Below are positions 34,108 through 42,509 of a stretch of DNA of 64,000 nucleotides, piece by piece. The notes under the pieces are model-generated. The model had not been told where the DNA came from. It saw nothing but the letters and a program-made list of their open reading frames with translations, and did not search any database. The translations under genes were made by a program, and so were the position numbers. Source of the stretch: Phycisphaerae bacterium (lineage in GTDB: Bacteria > Planctomycetota > Phycisphaerae > Phycisphaerales > UBA1924); NCBI GenBank assembly GCA_022180725.1, contig BQMO01000014.1:1-64000 (forward strand), given 5' to 3'. Position 1 is the stretch's first letter. Every line of letters starts with the position of its first letter.

Positions 34108-36264
34108 TCAGCGGTGCAGGTTCACGGCCGGCTCGGCGGCGGGGGTCTCCTGCTCGGGGACCGTGGTGAACTGGCTCTCACGCATGGCCTTGAGGTAGGC
34201 GTTGCGCTGGATGGTCACGAACTGGTTGAAGAGGCCCACGTTCCCGAAGGCGGTGGTGGTGGGGGCGGGTTCGTAGAAGCTGGCGGCGATGGCGTCGGGC
34301 GACCAGGCCGGCGCGGCGTTGTTGCTGTTCGGGTTCGAGGCGACGGTGTTCGCCTGGCTCGGAGCGGTGGTGAAGGAGGGCTCGTCGATGTTGGTGAGCG
34401 TGGCGAGGAGGTTGACCTGGTCGCTGGAGGGCGCCTGGGCCTTGTTGATGACGGTGGGCTTCTCGCCGTCGATGATCCGCTCGAGCACGCTGCGCTCGGG
34501 CCAGTTCATCTTGTCGGTCGCGAGTTTCTCACGCAGCCCGATGGCCTCGGACTGGTTGCTGTTCATCGCGAGCGAGCGGCGGGCGTACCACAGGGCCTTC
34601 TTGGTGTTGCCCTTCTCGGCCTCTTCCTCGGCCCGGACGTTGAGCAGGCTCGTCAACTTGTCGCGGCTGAAGAAGAGCGTGCCCTCGCGTGCCCCGGCGC
34701 GGAGGCGGTTCTCGTGGTCCTTGGCCCGGTCACCCTGGGTCGCCATCACGGCGTCGTCCACCTTGCGCGGGGTGACCATGAAGATGATCTCGTTGCGCTG
34801 AATCTCGTCGTCCTGCCCGCGGAAGGCGTACCCGATGATCGGGATGTCGCCCAGGAGCGGGACCTGCTTGCGGCCCGAGACGGTGCTCTCGCGGAACAGG
34901 CCGCCGAGCACGATGGTCTGCCCGTCGCGGACCATGACGTTGGTCGTCAGTTCGTTGGTGATCTCGTCGGGGATGGTGACCGCGGCGCCGGTGGCGTCCT
35001 GCTGCTCGCGGATGACCGCCTCGGAGACCTGCGGCTTGAGTTCCATGCGGATCATGCCGTCGTTGCTCACCGTCGGGCGGAAGTACAACTGGGTGCCCGT
35101 GTCGAGGAACTGCACGGTCTGCGTGGTCGCGGTGTCGGTGCTCGTCGTGCTCAGGTAGCCGACCTTGCGACCGACCAGGACGCGGGCCGACTGCCGGTTG
35201 AGCGCGAGGATCTTGGGGTTGCTCAGGATGGTCGTATCGGTGACCTCGTCGAGGACGCGGAGGAAGACGGCGACGTCATTGGAGACCACGCCGATCTTCA
35301 GCCCGCCGGGGCCGCTGGTGCCGCCCACGCCGCTGACCACGCCCGTGGCCCCGCCGTCGGCGGGGAGCACGGAGCCGCTGGTGGGGCTGGTGCGTCCCGA
35401 GATCAGCCCGTTGACCACCGCGAGGGGGCCGCCGTGCCCGACGAACTCGGAGAACGAGGCGTCGGCGATGATCGAGAAATCCACGCCCAGGGCGTTGGCT
35501 TCGTTGAGGCTGGTCTGGAGGATCGTCGCCTCGACGAGCACCTGCGCGGGGCGGGTGTCGAGCTGGCGGACGAGGGCCTCGATCGCGTCGACATTCTCTT
35601 CATAGTCGAAGACGACGATCATCGAACCGCTGGCGTAGTCCTCGCCGCCGCGGGGCGTATCGCCCGGCGCGGGGAACTCGCCCAGTTTGTTGTTGGTCTT
35701 GATGACGCCCGGCTCGGACCCGGCGCCGGCGACGCTGAGCAGGGGCTTGACAAACTCCGCCGCGTCGGTCGCGCTCAGGTAGTTGAGGGGGATGACCTTC
35801 GAGACGCGGACGCGCTCCCGGGCGGCCATCGCGTTGATCTCGTCGGTCGTGTAGACCATGATGAAGTTGCCCTTCTCGACCCACCCGTACCCATTGACAT
35901 GGAGGACGGCGCCGAGGGCCTCGTAGAACGACACGCGGTACAGGTTCGCCGTCACGCGGGCCGACACGTTCTTGCTCGCGATGATGTTCTTCTGGCTCTG
36001 GATGGAGAGCATCTCGAGCACCGTGCCCAGGTCCTCGTCGTTGACGGCGAGGTCCACCAGGTTGTTCTCGTCGACCAGGACCTTGCCCTTGCGGTCGGCC
36101 GTCGGCCGGTTCTCGCCCGCGGGCTGCTCGGTCCAGCCGTCCTTGTTCGGGGAACCGCCCTGCCCGAAGGCGAGGGCCGCGCCGGCGAACTGCACGAGCG
36201 CCGCCGCGAGGCAGATCTTGCCGAACGTCCGATCACGATTGCTGAGGGGGATGCTGCTCGCCAT
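34108..36264 (-). CDS. Secretin (GspD/PilQ family outer-membrane pore)
   Basis: 718 residues: signal peptide (KICLAAALVQFAGAALAFGQ), N-terminal N0-like region (VDLAVNDEDLGTVLEMLS), two or three N domains (KVIPLNYLSATDAAEFVKPLL; DYEENVDAIEALVRQLDTRPAQVLVEATI), then the C-terminal secretin core with VLGGLFRESTV and VPLLGDIPIIGYAFR. It forms a multimeric pore for type II secretion or type IV pili; the two cannot be told apart here. After the core there are about 180 extra residues. ATG at 36264 has AGAGG 9 nt upstream. The TPR lipoprotein follows. Confidence 0.92.
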   Translation of the reverse strand: MASSIPLSNRDRTFGKICLAAALVQFAGAALAFGQGGSPNKDGWTEQPAGENRPTADRKGKVLVDENNLVDLAVNDEDLGTVLEMLSIQSQKNIIASKNVSARVTANLYRVSFYEALGAVLHVNGYGWVEKGNFIMVYTTDEINAMAARERVRVSKVIPLNYLSATDAAEFVKPLLSVAGAGSEPGVIKTNNKLGEFPAPGDTPRGGEDYASGSMIVVFDYEENVDAIEALVRQLDTRPAQVLVEATILQTSLNEANALGVDFSIIADASFSEFVGHGGPLAVVNGLISGRTSPTSGSVLPADGGATGVVSGVGGTSGPGGLKIGVVSNDVAVFLRVLDEVTDTTILSNPKILALNRQSARVLVGRKVGYLSTTSTDTATTQTVQFLDTGTQLYFRPTVSNDGMIRMELKPQVSEAVIREQQDATGAAVTIPDEITNELTTNVMVRDGQTIVLGGLFRESTVSGRKQVPLLGDIPIIGYAFRGQDDEIQRNEIIFMVTPRKVDDAVMATQGDRAKDHENRLRAGAREGTLFFSRDKLTSLLNVRAEEEAEKGNTKKALWYARRSLAMNSNQSEAIGLREKLATDKMNWPERSVLERIIDGEKPTVINKAQAPSSDQVNLLATLTNIDEPSFTTAPSQANTVASNPNSNNAAPAWSPDAIAASFYEPAPTTTAFGNVGLFNQFVTIQRNAYLKAMRESQFTTVPEQETPAAEPAVNLHR

Positions 36265-36522
36265 GGGAGGGACCTCTCTGTGGGGGTTCTGGGAATCTGT
36301 CGGGACAACTCGCGTTCGTCGGGTCGTCGGCCTCACGACCGGGAACCGCCCGACGCACGCTCATCGACCGCTCGATTCCGTGACTTTGGAACAAGCACGC
36401 CGTTACACACGGCTTTTTCATCCCCCCACGGCGACCCCGCATGGCAGCGTGGAAATCAGGGTCGGCGAGAGTTATCAGGCGTACCGTGATTCCCGGGCGG
36501 TTACGCTCGGGATGGAGGAGTT

Positions 36523-37050
36523 ATGGGACAGATCGCGGACACGATCCTCGGGGCGGCCCGAATTTCACGTCGGAACGCTGAACTCCTGCTGGTGGGCATC
36601 GATCCCGCCCGTGCCGCCATGAAGCCCCGGGGCGAGAGCGGCCGCGTCATCGACACCAACCACCCGACCTTTGTCTACGGGCACCTGTGCCTGTACCCGC
36701 CGCGGCTGATGGCGCTGCTGGCGCGTGACGCGACGGCGATTACGCCCCCGTCGGCGTGGGAGCCGCTTTTCAAGGCGGGAGCGGCTTGTCAGGACGACCT
36801 GGCGGGGACGATCTACCCCTCGTTTGGAACGGTCTCGTCGCACCTGCTCCGCGCGACGGATGTCGCGATCGATGCGCTCGCCCATGCGGACGACGCGTTG
36901 CTCGCGAAGCCCAATCCGAACGAGGCCTCGCGCGACCGCTTCCCGACCATCGGGGCCGTGGCGTGTTTCTATCTCACGGGGCACATGATGGTGCACCTGG
37001 GGCAGGTCAGCGCCTGGCGGCGGTGCATGGGCCTGCCCAGCGCGATGTAG
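36523..37050 (+). CDS. DinB-like superfamily protein
   Basis: A 175-residue four-helix-bundle protein. The family's metal-ligand pattern is suggested by His in TFVYGHLCLYP near residue 50 and the HMMVHLGQVSAWRR pair near residue 155. DinB/YfiT-type proteins include thiol-dependent S-transferases, but most are uncharacterised. GGAGGAG directly precedes the ATG at a tight spacing of about 4 nt. It stands alone on its strand between secretin and the MBL hydrolase, with stops 6 nt apart from the latter (convergent). Confidence 0.75.
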   Translation: MGQIADTILGAARISRRNAELLLVGIDPARAAMKPRGESGRVIDTNHPTFVYGHLCLYPPRLMALLARDATAITPPSAWEPLFKAGAACQDDLAGTIYPSFGTVSSHLLRATDVAIDALAHADDALLAKPNPNEASRDRFPTIGAVACFYLTGHMMVHLGQVSAWRRCMGLPSAM

Positions 37051-37056
37051 GTCCTT

Positions 37057-37728
37057 TCAGGCCCGTACGAATGGGTTGGAGCGCTTCTCGCGGGCGATGG
37101 TGCTCTTGGGGCCGTGACCGGGCAGGATCACCGTCGAGTCCGGGAGCGTGTACAGCCGCGTGCGGATGCTATGGAGCAGCGTGTCGTGATCGGCGCCGGG
37201 GAAGTCCGTGCGCCCGATCGAGCCGGCGAAGAGTGCGTCGCCCACCAGGGCCGTGCCGGATGGTTCGTGATACAACGCCACGCCGCCGGGGGAGTGACCC
37301 GGCGTGTGAATCACCCGCCAGGGCATGCCGCCCAGGTCGAGCATGTCGCCGTCGCGGAAGGTACCCGTGGGGCCGGGCACGCTCACGGGCATGCCGGAGA
37401 AGGCGCTCAGGTTGAGTTCCGGCTCGCCCAGCCAGTCACGCTCGGCCTCGTGCACGAGGATGGGCAGCCCCGGGAACGCACGGAGCACGTCGGGGATGCC
37501 GGCGATGTGGTCGCAATGGGCGTGGGTCAGCACGATGCCCGCCGGACGAAGGCCACGGGCGCGCACGTCGTCGAGCAGCGGTTCGCAATCAAAGCTCGGA
37601 TCGACAATCCAGCACGACTTGTCGTCCGGCGAGGGGATCACGTACGAGTTCGTGGAGTACGGCCCGAGTTCGTAGCCCCGGATGTCGGGCGTAGCGACGG
37701 AGGTCGGTGGGTTGGTCGGCGTGTGCAC
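37057..37728 (-). CDS. MBL-fold metallohydrolase, glyoxalase II-like
   Basis: A 223-residue metallo-beta-lactamase fold hydrolase. Metal ligands: THAHCDH (motif II), HTPGHSPGG (III), GDALFAGSIGRTD (IV, Asp bridge) and PGHG (V). These GloB-like proteins hydrolyse thioesters such as S-lactoylglutathione, but the substrate here is unknown. The start is GTG at 37728 with TAAACT ending 5 nt upstream and no ribosome-binding site. It diverges from the cupin gene with 30 nt between starts. Confidence 0.92.
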   Translation of the reverse strand: MHTPTNPPTSVATPDIRGYELGPYSTNSYVIPSPDDKSCWIVDPSFDCEPLLDDVRARGLRPAGIVLTHAHCDHIAGIPDVLRAFPGLPILVHEAERDWLGEPELNLSAFSGMPVSVPGPTGTFRDGDMLDLGGMPWRVIHTPGHSPGGVALYHEPSGTALVGDALFAGSIGRTDFPGADHDTLLHSIRTRLYTLPDSTVILPGHGPKSTIAREKRSNPFVRA

Positions 37729-37733
37729 CCGGG

Positions 37734-37739
37734 AGTTTA
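37734..37739 (-). promoter_or_regulatory. Putative leaderless -10 (TAAACT) for the MBL hydrolase gene
   Basis: Ends 5 nt before the GTG at 37728 on the minus strand. Confidence 0.5.
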
Positions 37740-37747
37740 TTCACTCA

Positions 37748-37753
37748 TACAGT
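37748..37753 (+). promoter_or_regulatory. Putative leaderless -10 (TACAGT) for the cupin gene
   Basis: Ends 5 nt before the ATG at 37759. It lies back to back with the hexamer of the MBL gene. Confidence 0.5.
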
Positions 37754-37758
37754 TCGCC

Positions 37759-38124
37759 ATGCTGATCCGCAATATCGACCAGACCCCGATGAACCCGGTG
37801 ACGATGCCCGGGGTGCAGGGCGCGACCATGGCCGTCATGGTCGGGCGGGCCGACGGGGCCCCGAACTTCGCCCTACGCCAGTTCCGCGTGGAAGCGGGCG
37901 GGCACACGCCCCGGCACAGCCACGACTACGAGCACGAGGTGTTCGTGGTGTCGGGCGGGGGCACGGTGCTGCTGGAAGGGGCCGAGCGTCCGGTACGCGG
38001 GGGCGACGTGGTCTACGTGCCTGCGAACGAGGAGCACCAGTTCAAGGCCGGGTCGGATGGGCTGCGATTCTTGTGTCTGGTACCCGTGACACGGAACTGC
38101 GGGGAGGCGACGCCCGGATCGTAA
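37759..38124 (+). CDS. Cupin-domain protein
   Basis: A 121-residue single-domain cupin. Motif 1 is seen as GGHTPRHSHDYEHEVFVVSG, with two His and Glu as probable metal ligands, and motif 2 as PANEEHQFKAG, supplying the last His. Small cupins of this kind range from isomerases to dioxygenases to sugar-binding sensors, so no substrate can be given. The ATG follows TACAGT by 5 nt. The next gene begins 38 nt downstream with its own AGGA site. Confidence 0.85.
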   Translation: MLIRNIDQTPMNPVTMPGVQGATMAVMVGRADGAPNFALRQFRVEAGGHTPRHSHDYEHEVFVVSGGGTVLLEGAERPVRGGDVVYVPANEEHQFKAGSDGLRFLCLVPVTRNCGEATPGS

Positions 38125-38162
38125 GAGGACGACCCGAGGGGCCGGGAAGATCAGGATGACCC

Positions 38163-39098
38163 ATGACACGCCGTGATTCGATGATGCTGCTCGTTGTGCT
38201 GCTCTACACGCTCGCGCTGGGCGTGTCGGTGGTGATGGTGGTGCAGGGCCGGGTCGAACTGGGGATCGGGGGCGTGCTGCTCACGCTCACGCTGATGCCG
38301 GTGGTGATGGTGATGCTCCGGGCCGGGGCCGCCCGAGAGCGGGCGCTGCTCGACCGGCTCGACGAGATCGCCCGCACCGTGCGGACCATGGCCGACCAAT
38401 CGTCGCTCTCGGACGAGGCCCGGCGGATCCTCAACCGCGAGAGTGACCGTGAGATGCTGCGGCTGGCCATCGAGGAAGACCTCGCCGCGCAGCATTGGGA
38501 CGCGGCCCTGGTGCTCATCCGCGAACTGGCCGACCGGTTCGGGTACCGCGCCGATGCCGAGGAGTATCGCAAGCGGATCGACCAGATGCGGGAGCGCACG
38601 ACGGAACAGCAAGTGACCGACGCGATCGGTCTTCTCGACGGGCTGATCCTGCAGCGTCGTTGGGACGACGCCGCGCTCGAAGCCGCGAAGATACAGCGGT
38701 TGTTCCCGTACTCACCGCGCGTCGAGCCGCTCCAGGGGCGCGTTGAACAGGCCCGGGCGTCGTACAAGACAGACCTGGAGCGGCGGTTCCTGCTCGCCGC
38801 CCAGGCCGACAAGGTGGACGAAGCCCTGACGCTGCTGAAGGAACTGGACTTCTACCTGACCCCGACCGAGGCCGAGCCGCTGCGCGAGGTGACGCGCGGG
38901 CTGATCGGGAAGGCCCGGCAGAACCTCGGCGCGCAGTTCAAGTTGGCCCTCCAGGACCGCCGCTGGGGCGAGGCCGCCCGCATCGGCGAGGCGATTCTGC
39001 ACGAGTTTCCCAACACCCGCATGGCCGCCGAGGTTCGGGAGCTGCTCGACGGCATCCGCGCCAAGGCCAACGCCGTGGACGCCCCGAGCGGGGCCTAG
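38163..39098 (+). CDS. Membrane-anchored helical-repeat protein, unknown
   Basis: 311 residues with two N-terminal membrane segments (about 7-28 and 34-52), then a charged helical region with coiled-coil character (RERALLDRLDEIARTVRTMADQ split at the middle) and TPR-like helices such as DAALVLIRELADRFGYRADAEEY and EAARIGEAILHEFPNTRMAAEV. It is probably a scaffold on the cytoplasmic face of the membrane. AGGA lies 6 nt before the ATG. The stop codon overlaps the stop of the convergent lspA gene by 4 nt. No family name was recognised. Confidence 0.65.
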   Translation: MTRRDSMMLLVVLLYTLALGVSVVMVVQGRVELGIGGVLLTLTLMPVVMVMLRAGAARERALLDRLDEIARTVRTMADQSSLSDEARRILNRESDREMLRLAIEEDLAAQHWDAALVLIRELADRFGYRADAEEYRKRIDQMRERTTEQQVTDAIGLLDGLILQRRWDDAALEAAKIQRLFPYSPRVEPLQGRVEQARASYKTDLERRFLLAAQADKVDEALTLLKELDFYLTPTEAEPLREVTRGLIGKARQNLGAQFKLALQDRRWGEAARIGEAILHEFPNTRMAAEVRELLDGIRAKANAVDAPSGA

Positions 39099-39754
39099 GG
39101 CTTCGTGCCTTCCACAACTTTGAACGGCCTGAGCGTCCGCCAGATCAGGATGGCGATGGCGATGATCAGGGCCAGGTCGGCCACGTTCGAGACGTACGGC
39201 CAGACCTCGCGCCCCCCCCAGGGCCACGACCACCCGAAGGGCAGCACCATGCCCGGCAGCGGGTGCAGGAAGTCCCGCACGCAGGCGAACATCATCCGGT
39301 CGTAGAGGTTGCCCAGCCCGCCCGAGATGAGCAGCCCGAGGGCCGCGTGGCTGAGGTGGTCGCGCCGGTGTGTCCAGCGGGCGAAGAGCGCGAACGCGAA
39401 GCCCAGCGCCAGCACCGTGAAGATCATGAACACAACACGCTTGCCCGCGCCGATGCCGAAAACCGCCCCGGGGTTCAGGACAAGCGTCAGATCGAGCACG
39501 CCGCGAATCACTTCCACGCGCGGAATCGGCGCCGGGAGAGTGTCCATCGGTGAGTGGGCGGCGAGCACCGCTTCGCGCGATACCACGACCGGCGCATCGT
39601 CCAAAAACCGGAACGCCGCCCACTTCGTGACCAGGTCCGCGACCAATCCCAGCACGCTGGCAATCAGCAGCACCGTCCAGGCGGCGCGGCTGCGGAGCGG
39701 TGATTCGGAAGGCGGTGCCGAGGCCGCCCCCGGCGCTGTCGCGGGAGGGATCAT
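39095..39754 (-). CDS. lspA: Lipoprotein signal peptidase (signal peptidase II)
   Basis: Integral membrane aspartyl protease that removes lipoprotein signal peptides after lipidation. 219 residues with four membrane segments. Conserved stretches: LVADLVTKW near the N-terminus, LNPGAVFGIG (box for NxGxxFS), SGGLGNLYDRM with the first catalytic Asp, and YVSNVADLALI with the second. The N-terminal 25 residues are a variable Pro/Ala tail, and an extra loop of about 35 residues precedes LDLTLVLN. It starts 3 nt after the DksA-like gene stops, so the two are coupled. At least two lipoproteins in this window are likely substrates. Confidence 0.93.
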   Translation of the reverse strand: MIPPATAPGAASAPPSESPLRSRAAWTVLLIASVLGLVADLVTKWAAFRFLDDAPVVVSREAVLAAHSPMDTLPAPIPRVEVIRGVLDLTLVLNPGAVFGIGAGKRVVFMIFTVLALGFAFALFARWTHRRDHLSHAALGLLISGGLGNLYDRMMFACVRDFLHPLPGMVLPFGWSWPWGGREVWPYVSNVADLALIIAIAILIWRTLRPFKVVEGTKP

Positions 39755-39757
39755 GGG

Positions 39758-40528
39758 CTAGTTCGGTCGCATCGCATGACGCTCGAGTTCGCGGGCCGCC
39801 TCGATGGAGTACCGCGCCCACGGGATCTCCTCGAGCCGTTCGATTTTGATCTGCTTCCCGGTTAGTTCGCACATCCCGTACGTGCCGCGTTCGACGCGCA
39901 TGATCGCGTCGTCGATCTCCTTGATCAGTTTGCGGTCCGCCGCGGCGAGATCGAGCGAAACGGCCTGCTCGGAAGCGTCCGAACCCTGCTCGGCGATGTG
40001 GCTGGGCATGTTCGAGAGCGATCCTGTCTCGCTCCGCAGGGCTTCCTTCTCCATCATCGCCACGTCGCCCGCCAGTTCCGCGCGCTTGCGGAACAGCAGC
40101 CCACGGAAGTGCTCGATCTGAGCGGGCGTCAGCGTCGACTTGCCGACCACCGGCGCCATCGCCTTGTCAGGCCCCCCGTGCTGCCCCAACGCCCGCCCCG
40201 CGGACGCCTTGGGGCCGGAGGGAATCAGCGGTTTGCGCGGGGACTTGGGGTCGAGCAGCCGGCCAAGCCCGGATGGAATCACGTTCTCCATCGAGACAGG
40301 GACCTTCGCCTTCTTCACGGGCTTGGGCGTGACGATCGTGATGCCCTTGCGGCCTGAGTCCGACTTGCTCGGCTCCGCCGCCTTCGCGGGCTTGGTCGCG
40401 GCCTTGGTTTTTACCACGGGCTTCGCGGCTTTGCCGGCCTTGACGGCGGCCTTCTTCGGGTGCTTGGCCGCGGGCTTTTTGGCCTTGGTCGATGCGGACT
40501 TCTTGGTGGTTGCAGCCTTTTTGGGCAC
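39758..40528 (-). CDS. DksA/TraR-like regulator without an intact zinc finger, Lys-rich N-terminus
   Basis: 256 residues. The first 60 are Lys/Ala/Pro-rich and histone H1-like. From about residue 130 a DksA-type coiled coil follows (TPAQIEHFRGLLFRKRAELAGDV, with DLAAADRKLIKEIDDAIMRVERG), ending in the family's tail. In the finger the four cysteines of DksA are reduced to one: YGMCELTGKQI and later IPWARYS in place of the second pair. Many such DksA2-like proteins bind RNA polymerase without zinc. GTG at 40528 has AGAGGT 6 nt upstream. It is co-transcribed with lspA. Confidence 0.85.
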   Translation of the reverse strand: MPKKAATTKKSASTKAKKPAAKHPKKAAVKAGKAAKPVVKTKAATKPAKAAEPSKSDSGRKGITIVTPKPVKKAKVPVSMENVIPSGLGRLLDPKSPRKPLIPSGPKASAGRALGQHGGPDKAMAPVVGKSTLTPAQIEHFRGLLFRKRAELAGDVAMMEKEALRSETGSLSNMPSHIAEQGSDASEQAVSLDLAAADRKLIKEIDDAIMRVERGTYGMCELTGKQIKIERLEEIPWARYSIEAARELERHAMRPN

Positions 40529-40638
40529 GAATACCTCTCGGGTTCGGCGTGGTCACCCGCCCGGACCGCCACCCGGCCCGGGACGATCGTTACCCTAGGC
40601 CGCGCCTCACGTTCGGTCAATGATCGGAATCGACACGC

Positions 40639-41646
40639 CTAGCGGCTCGGCACGGGCGCGGCTTGTTCGAGATACACGCCCATCCGGCGATATCGCTGGT
40701 AGCGTACCTCGAGCAGCTCGTCGAGCGGCTTTCCCCGAAGATCGTGCAGCCGCGAGAGAACCCATTGCTGTAATGACTGCGCCGTGCCGCTCGGATCGCG
40801 GTGAGCACCCCCGACCGGCTCGGGGATGACCTCGTCGATGATCCCGAGTTCGAGATTGTCCTTCGCGGTGAGTTTCAAGGCCTTGGCCGCGGCCGTGTTG
40901 GTCTGCTCGTTGGCTTCTTTCCAGAGAATCGCCGCGCACCCCTCGGGGCTGATGACGGAATACCACGAGTTGGAGAGCATGGCGACGGAATCGGCGACAG
41001 CGATGCCCAGCGCTCCGCCCGATCCGCCCTCGCCGATGACGATGCTCACGATCGGCGTCCGCAGGCGGCTCATCTCCAGCATGTTGACGGCGATAGCCTC
41101 GGCCTGCCCGCGCTGCTCGGCCCCCAGCCCGGGATAGGCGCCCGGCGTATCGACCAGCGTCACGATGGGCACGCCAAACTTCGCCGCCAGTTGCATCTTC
41201 GCCAGGGCCTTGCGGTAGCCCTCCGGGTGGGCGCACCCGAAGTTGCAGGCGACCTTTTCGCTGGTCTGCTTGCCCTTCTGATGGCCCACGAGCATGACCT
41301 TCATGGGGCCGATGCGGGCGAAACCCGTGACGATGGCCGGGTCGTCCCCAAAGCGGCGGTCGCCGCTGAGTTCTACGAAGTCGCGGCACATGAGGGCGAT
41401 GTAGTCGCGCGTCTGCGGGCGGTTGGGGTGACGTGCCACGCGCACCGTCTGCCATGCCGTCAGCGTTCCGTAGGCCTCACGCAGGGCCGCGTCGCGTTTT
41501 CGTCGATGCTCGTCGATCTCTGCGCGGAGACGATGTCCATTCGTGGACTGTTCACCCTCGGCCTTCAAACGCGTCTCGAGCGCCTCGATCTCGCGTTCCA
41601 AGGCCACGACCGGCTTCTCGAAGTCGAGTTGGTAATACGCCGACAT
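40639..41646 (-). CDS. accA: Acetyl-CoA carboxylase carboxyltransferase subunit alpha
   Basis: With AccD it transfers carboxyl from biotin-BCCP to acetyl-CoA, giving malonyl-CoA for fatty acid synthesis. 335 residues; typical stretches are RPQTRDYIALMCRDF, GDRRFGDDPAIVTG, MVGHQKGK-type MLVGHQKGKQTSEK, LVDTPGAYPGLGAEQRGQAEAI, GEGGSGGALGIAVAD and SVISPEGCAAILWK. The ATG at 41646 has TATGAT ending 6 nt upstream and no ribosome-binding site. It diverges from proC with 32 nt between starts. accD is not in the window. Confidence 0.96.
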   Translation of the reverse strand: MSAYYQLDFEKPVVALEREIEALETRLKAEGEQSTNGHRLRAEIDEHRRKRDAALREAYGTLTAWQTVRVARHPNRPQTRDYIALMCRDFVELSGDRRFGDDPAIVTGFARIGPMKVMLVGHQKGKQTSEKVACNFGCAHPEGYRKALAKMQLAAKFGVPIVTLVDTPGAYPGLGAEQRGQAEAIAVNMLEMSRLRTPIVSIVIGEGGSGGALGIAVADSVAMLSNSWYSVISPEGCAAILWKEANEQTNTAAAKALKLTAKDNLELGIIDEVIPEPVGGAHRDPSGTAQSLQQWVLSRLHDLRGKPLDELLEVRYQRYRRMGVYLEQAAPVPSR

Positions 41647-41652
41647 CACCGG

Positions 41653-41658
41653 ATCATA
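41653..41658 (-). promoter_or_regulatory. Putative leaderless -10 (TATGAT) for accA
   Basis: Ends 6 nt before the ATG at 41646 on the minus strand; its -35 would lie inside proC. Confidence 0.6.
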
Positions 41659-41667
41659 GGTTCGGAC

Positions 41668-41673
41668 TAGACT
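41668..41673 (+). promoter_or_regulatory. Putative leaderless -10 (TAGACT) for proC
   Basis: Ends 5 nt before the ATG at 41679; its -35 would lie inside accA. Confidence 0.6.
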
Positions 41674-41678
41674 CGGGT

Positions 41679-42509
41679 ATGACCGGCCTCCCGGCACTCG
41701 CCATCGTGGGTTTCGGAGCGATGGGTCGAGCGATCGCGCTCGGCCTGCTTGGGCGTGGTTTCGTGACACCCGGCAAGATGTTTGTGGCCGAGCCGGACGG
41801 GGGCAAACGAGCCGAGGCCGCATCGCTCGGCATGACCGCGGTCGAATCACCCCGCGAGGCCGCGGAACATCTTCGAGCGGTCGAATCGTTCCCCGCGGCG
41901 AGGGTTGTTCTTGTAGCCGTGAAGCCGCAGTTGCTCGATGCGGTTGCGGAATCACTGCAACCCGTGACTAGAGCCTGGCCGTACACAGCGATCTCGATTC
42001 TCGCGGGTGTGACGACCGAACGAATCGAGGCCGCACTGCCGGGCGCCCGGGTTGTTCGCGCCATGCCCAACCTGGGGGTTCGGGTCGGGCTGGGGTGCAC
42101 GGCGGTGTGCGCCGGCCGGACCGCAAGGCCGGACGATATCGCGACGGCTCGCGGCGTCTTCGGGGCGCTGGGGATGTGCATGGACCTGTCTGAATCACTG
42201 ATGGACGCGTTCACGGCGGTGGCGGGTTCAGGCCCGGCGTACGCGTTTCTGCTCGCCGAGGCCATGGAGCAGGGGGCGAGAGAAGTCGGATTCACGCCCG
42301 AGCAGGCCCGCACCATGGTCTCCCAGACGCTCCGTGCCGCGGCCGCCCTGCTCGATGGCGCCGACCCGGCGGACTTGCGCCGGGCGGTTACGAGCAAGGG
42401 GGGCACGACCGAGGCGGCCCTTGGGGTGCTCGATCAGGCCGGCGTGCGGGACGCGTTCGCGCGGGCGATCATCGCCGCGCGAGACCGCGGCCATGCCCTG
42501 AACGGCTAG
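41679..42509 (+). CDS. proC: Pyrroline-5-carboxylate reductase
   Basis: Last step of proline synthesis: reduces pyrroline-5-carboxylate with NAD(P)H. 276 residues. Rossmann motif VGFGAMGRAIA; VLVAVKPQ; ILAGVT; RAMPNLGVRVGLG; and the C-terminal signature AFTAVAGSGPAYAFLLAEAM with TSKGGTTEAAL. The start at 41679 follows TAGACT by 5 nt without a ribosome-binding site. Its end overlaps the convergent ABC permease gene by 4 nt. Confidence 0.95.
   Translation: MTGLPALAIVGFGAMGRAIALGLLGRGFVTPGKMFVAEPDGGKRAEAASLGMTAVESPREAAEHLRAVESFPAARVVLVAVKPQLLDAVAESLQPVTRAWPYTAISILAGVTTERIEAALPGARVVRAMPNLGVRVGLGCTAVCAGRTARPDDIATARGVFGALGMCMDLSESLMDAFTAVAGSGPAYAFLLAEAMEQGAREVGFTPEQARTMVSQTLRAAAALLDGADPADLRRAVTSKGGTTEAALGVLDQAGVRDAFARAIIAARDRGHALNG

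Noticed and set aside
40801..41670. Plus-strand frame opposite accA
   Set aside because: Antisense shadow of accA, which has full family motifs.
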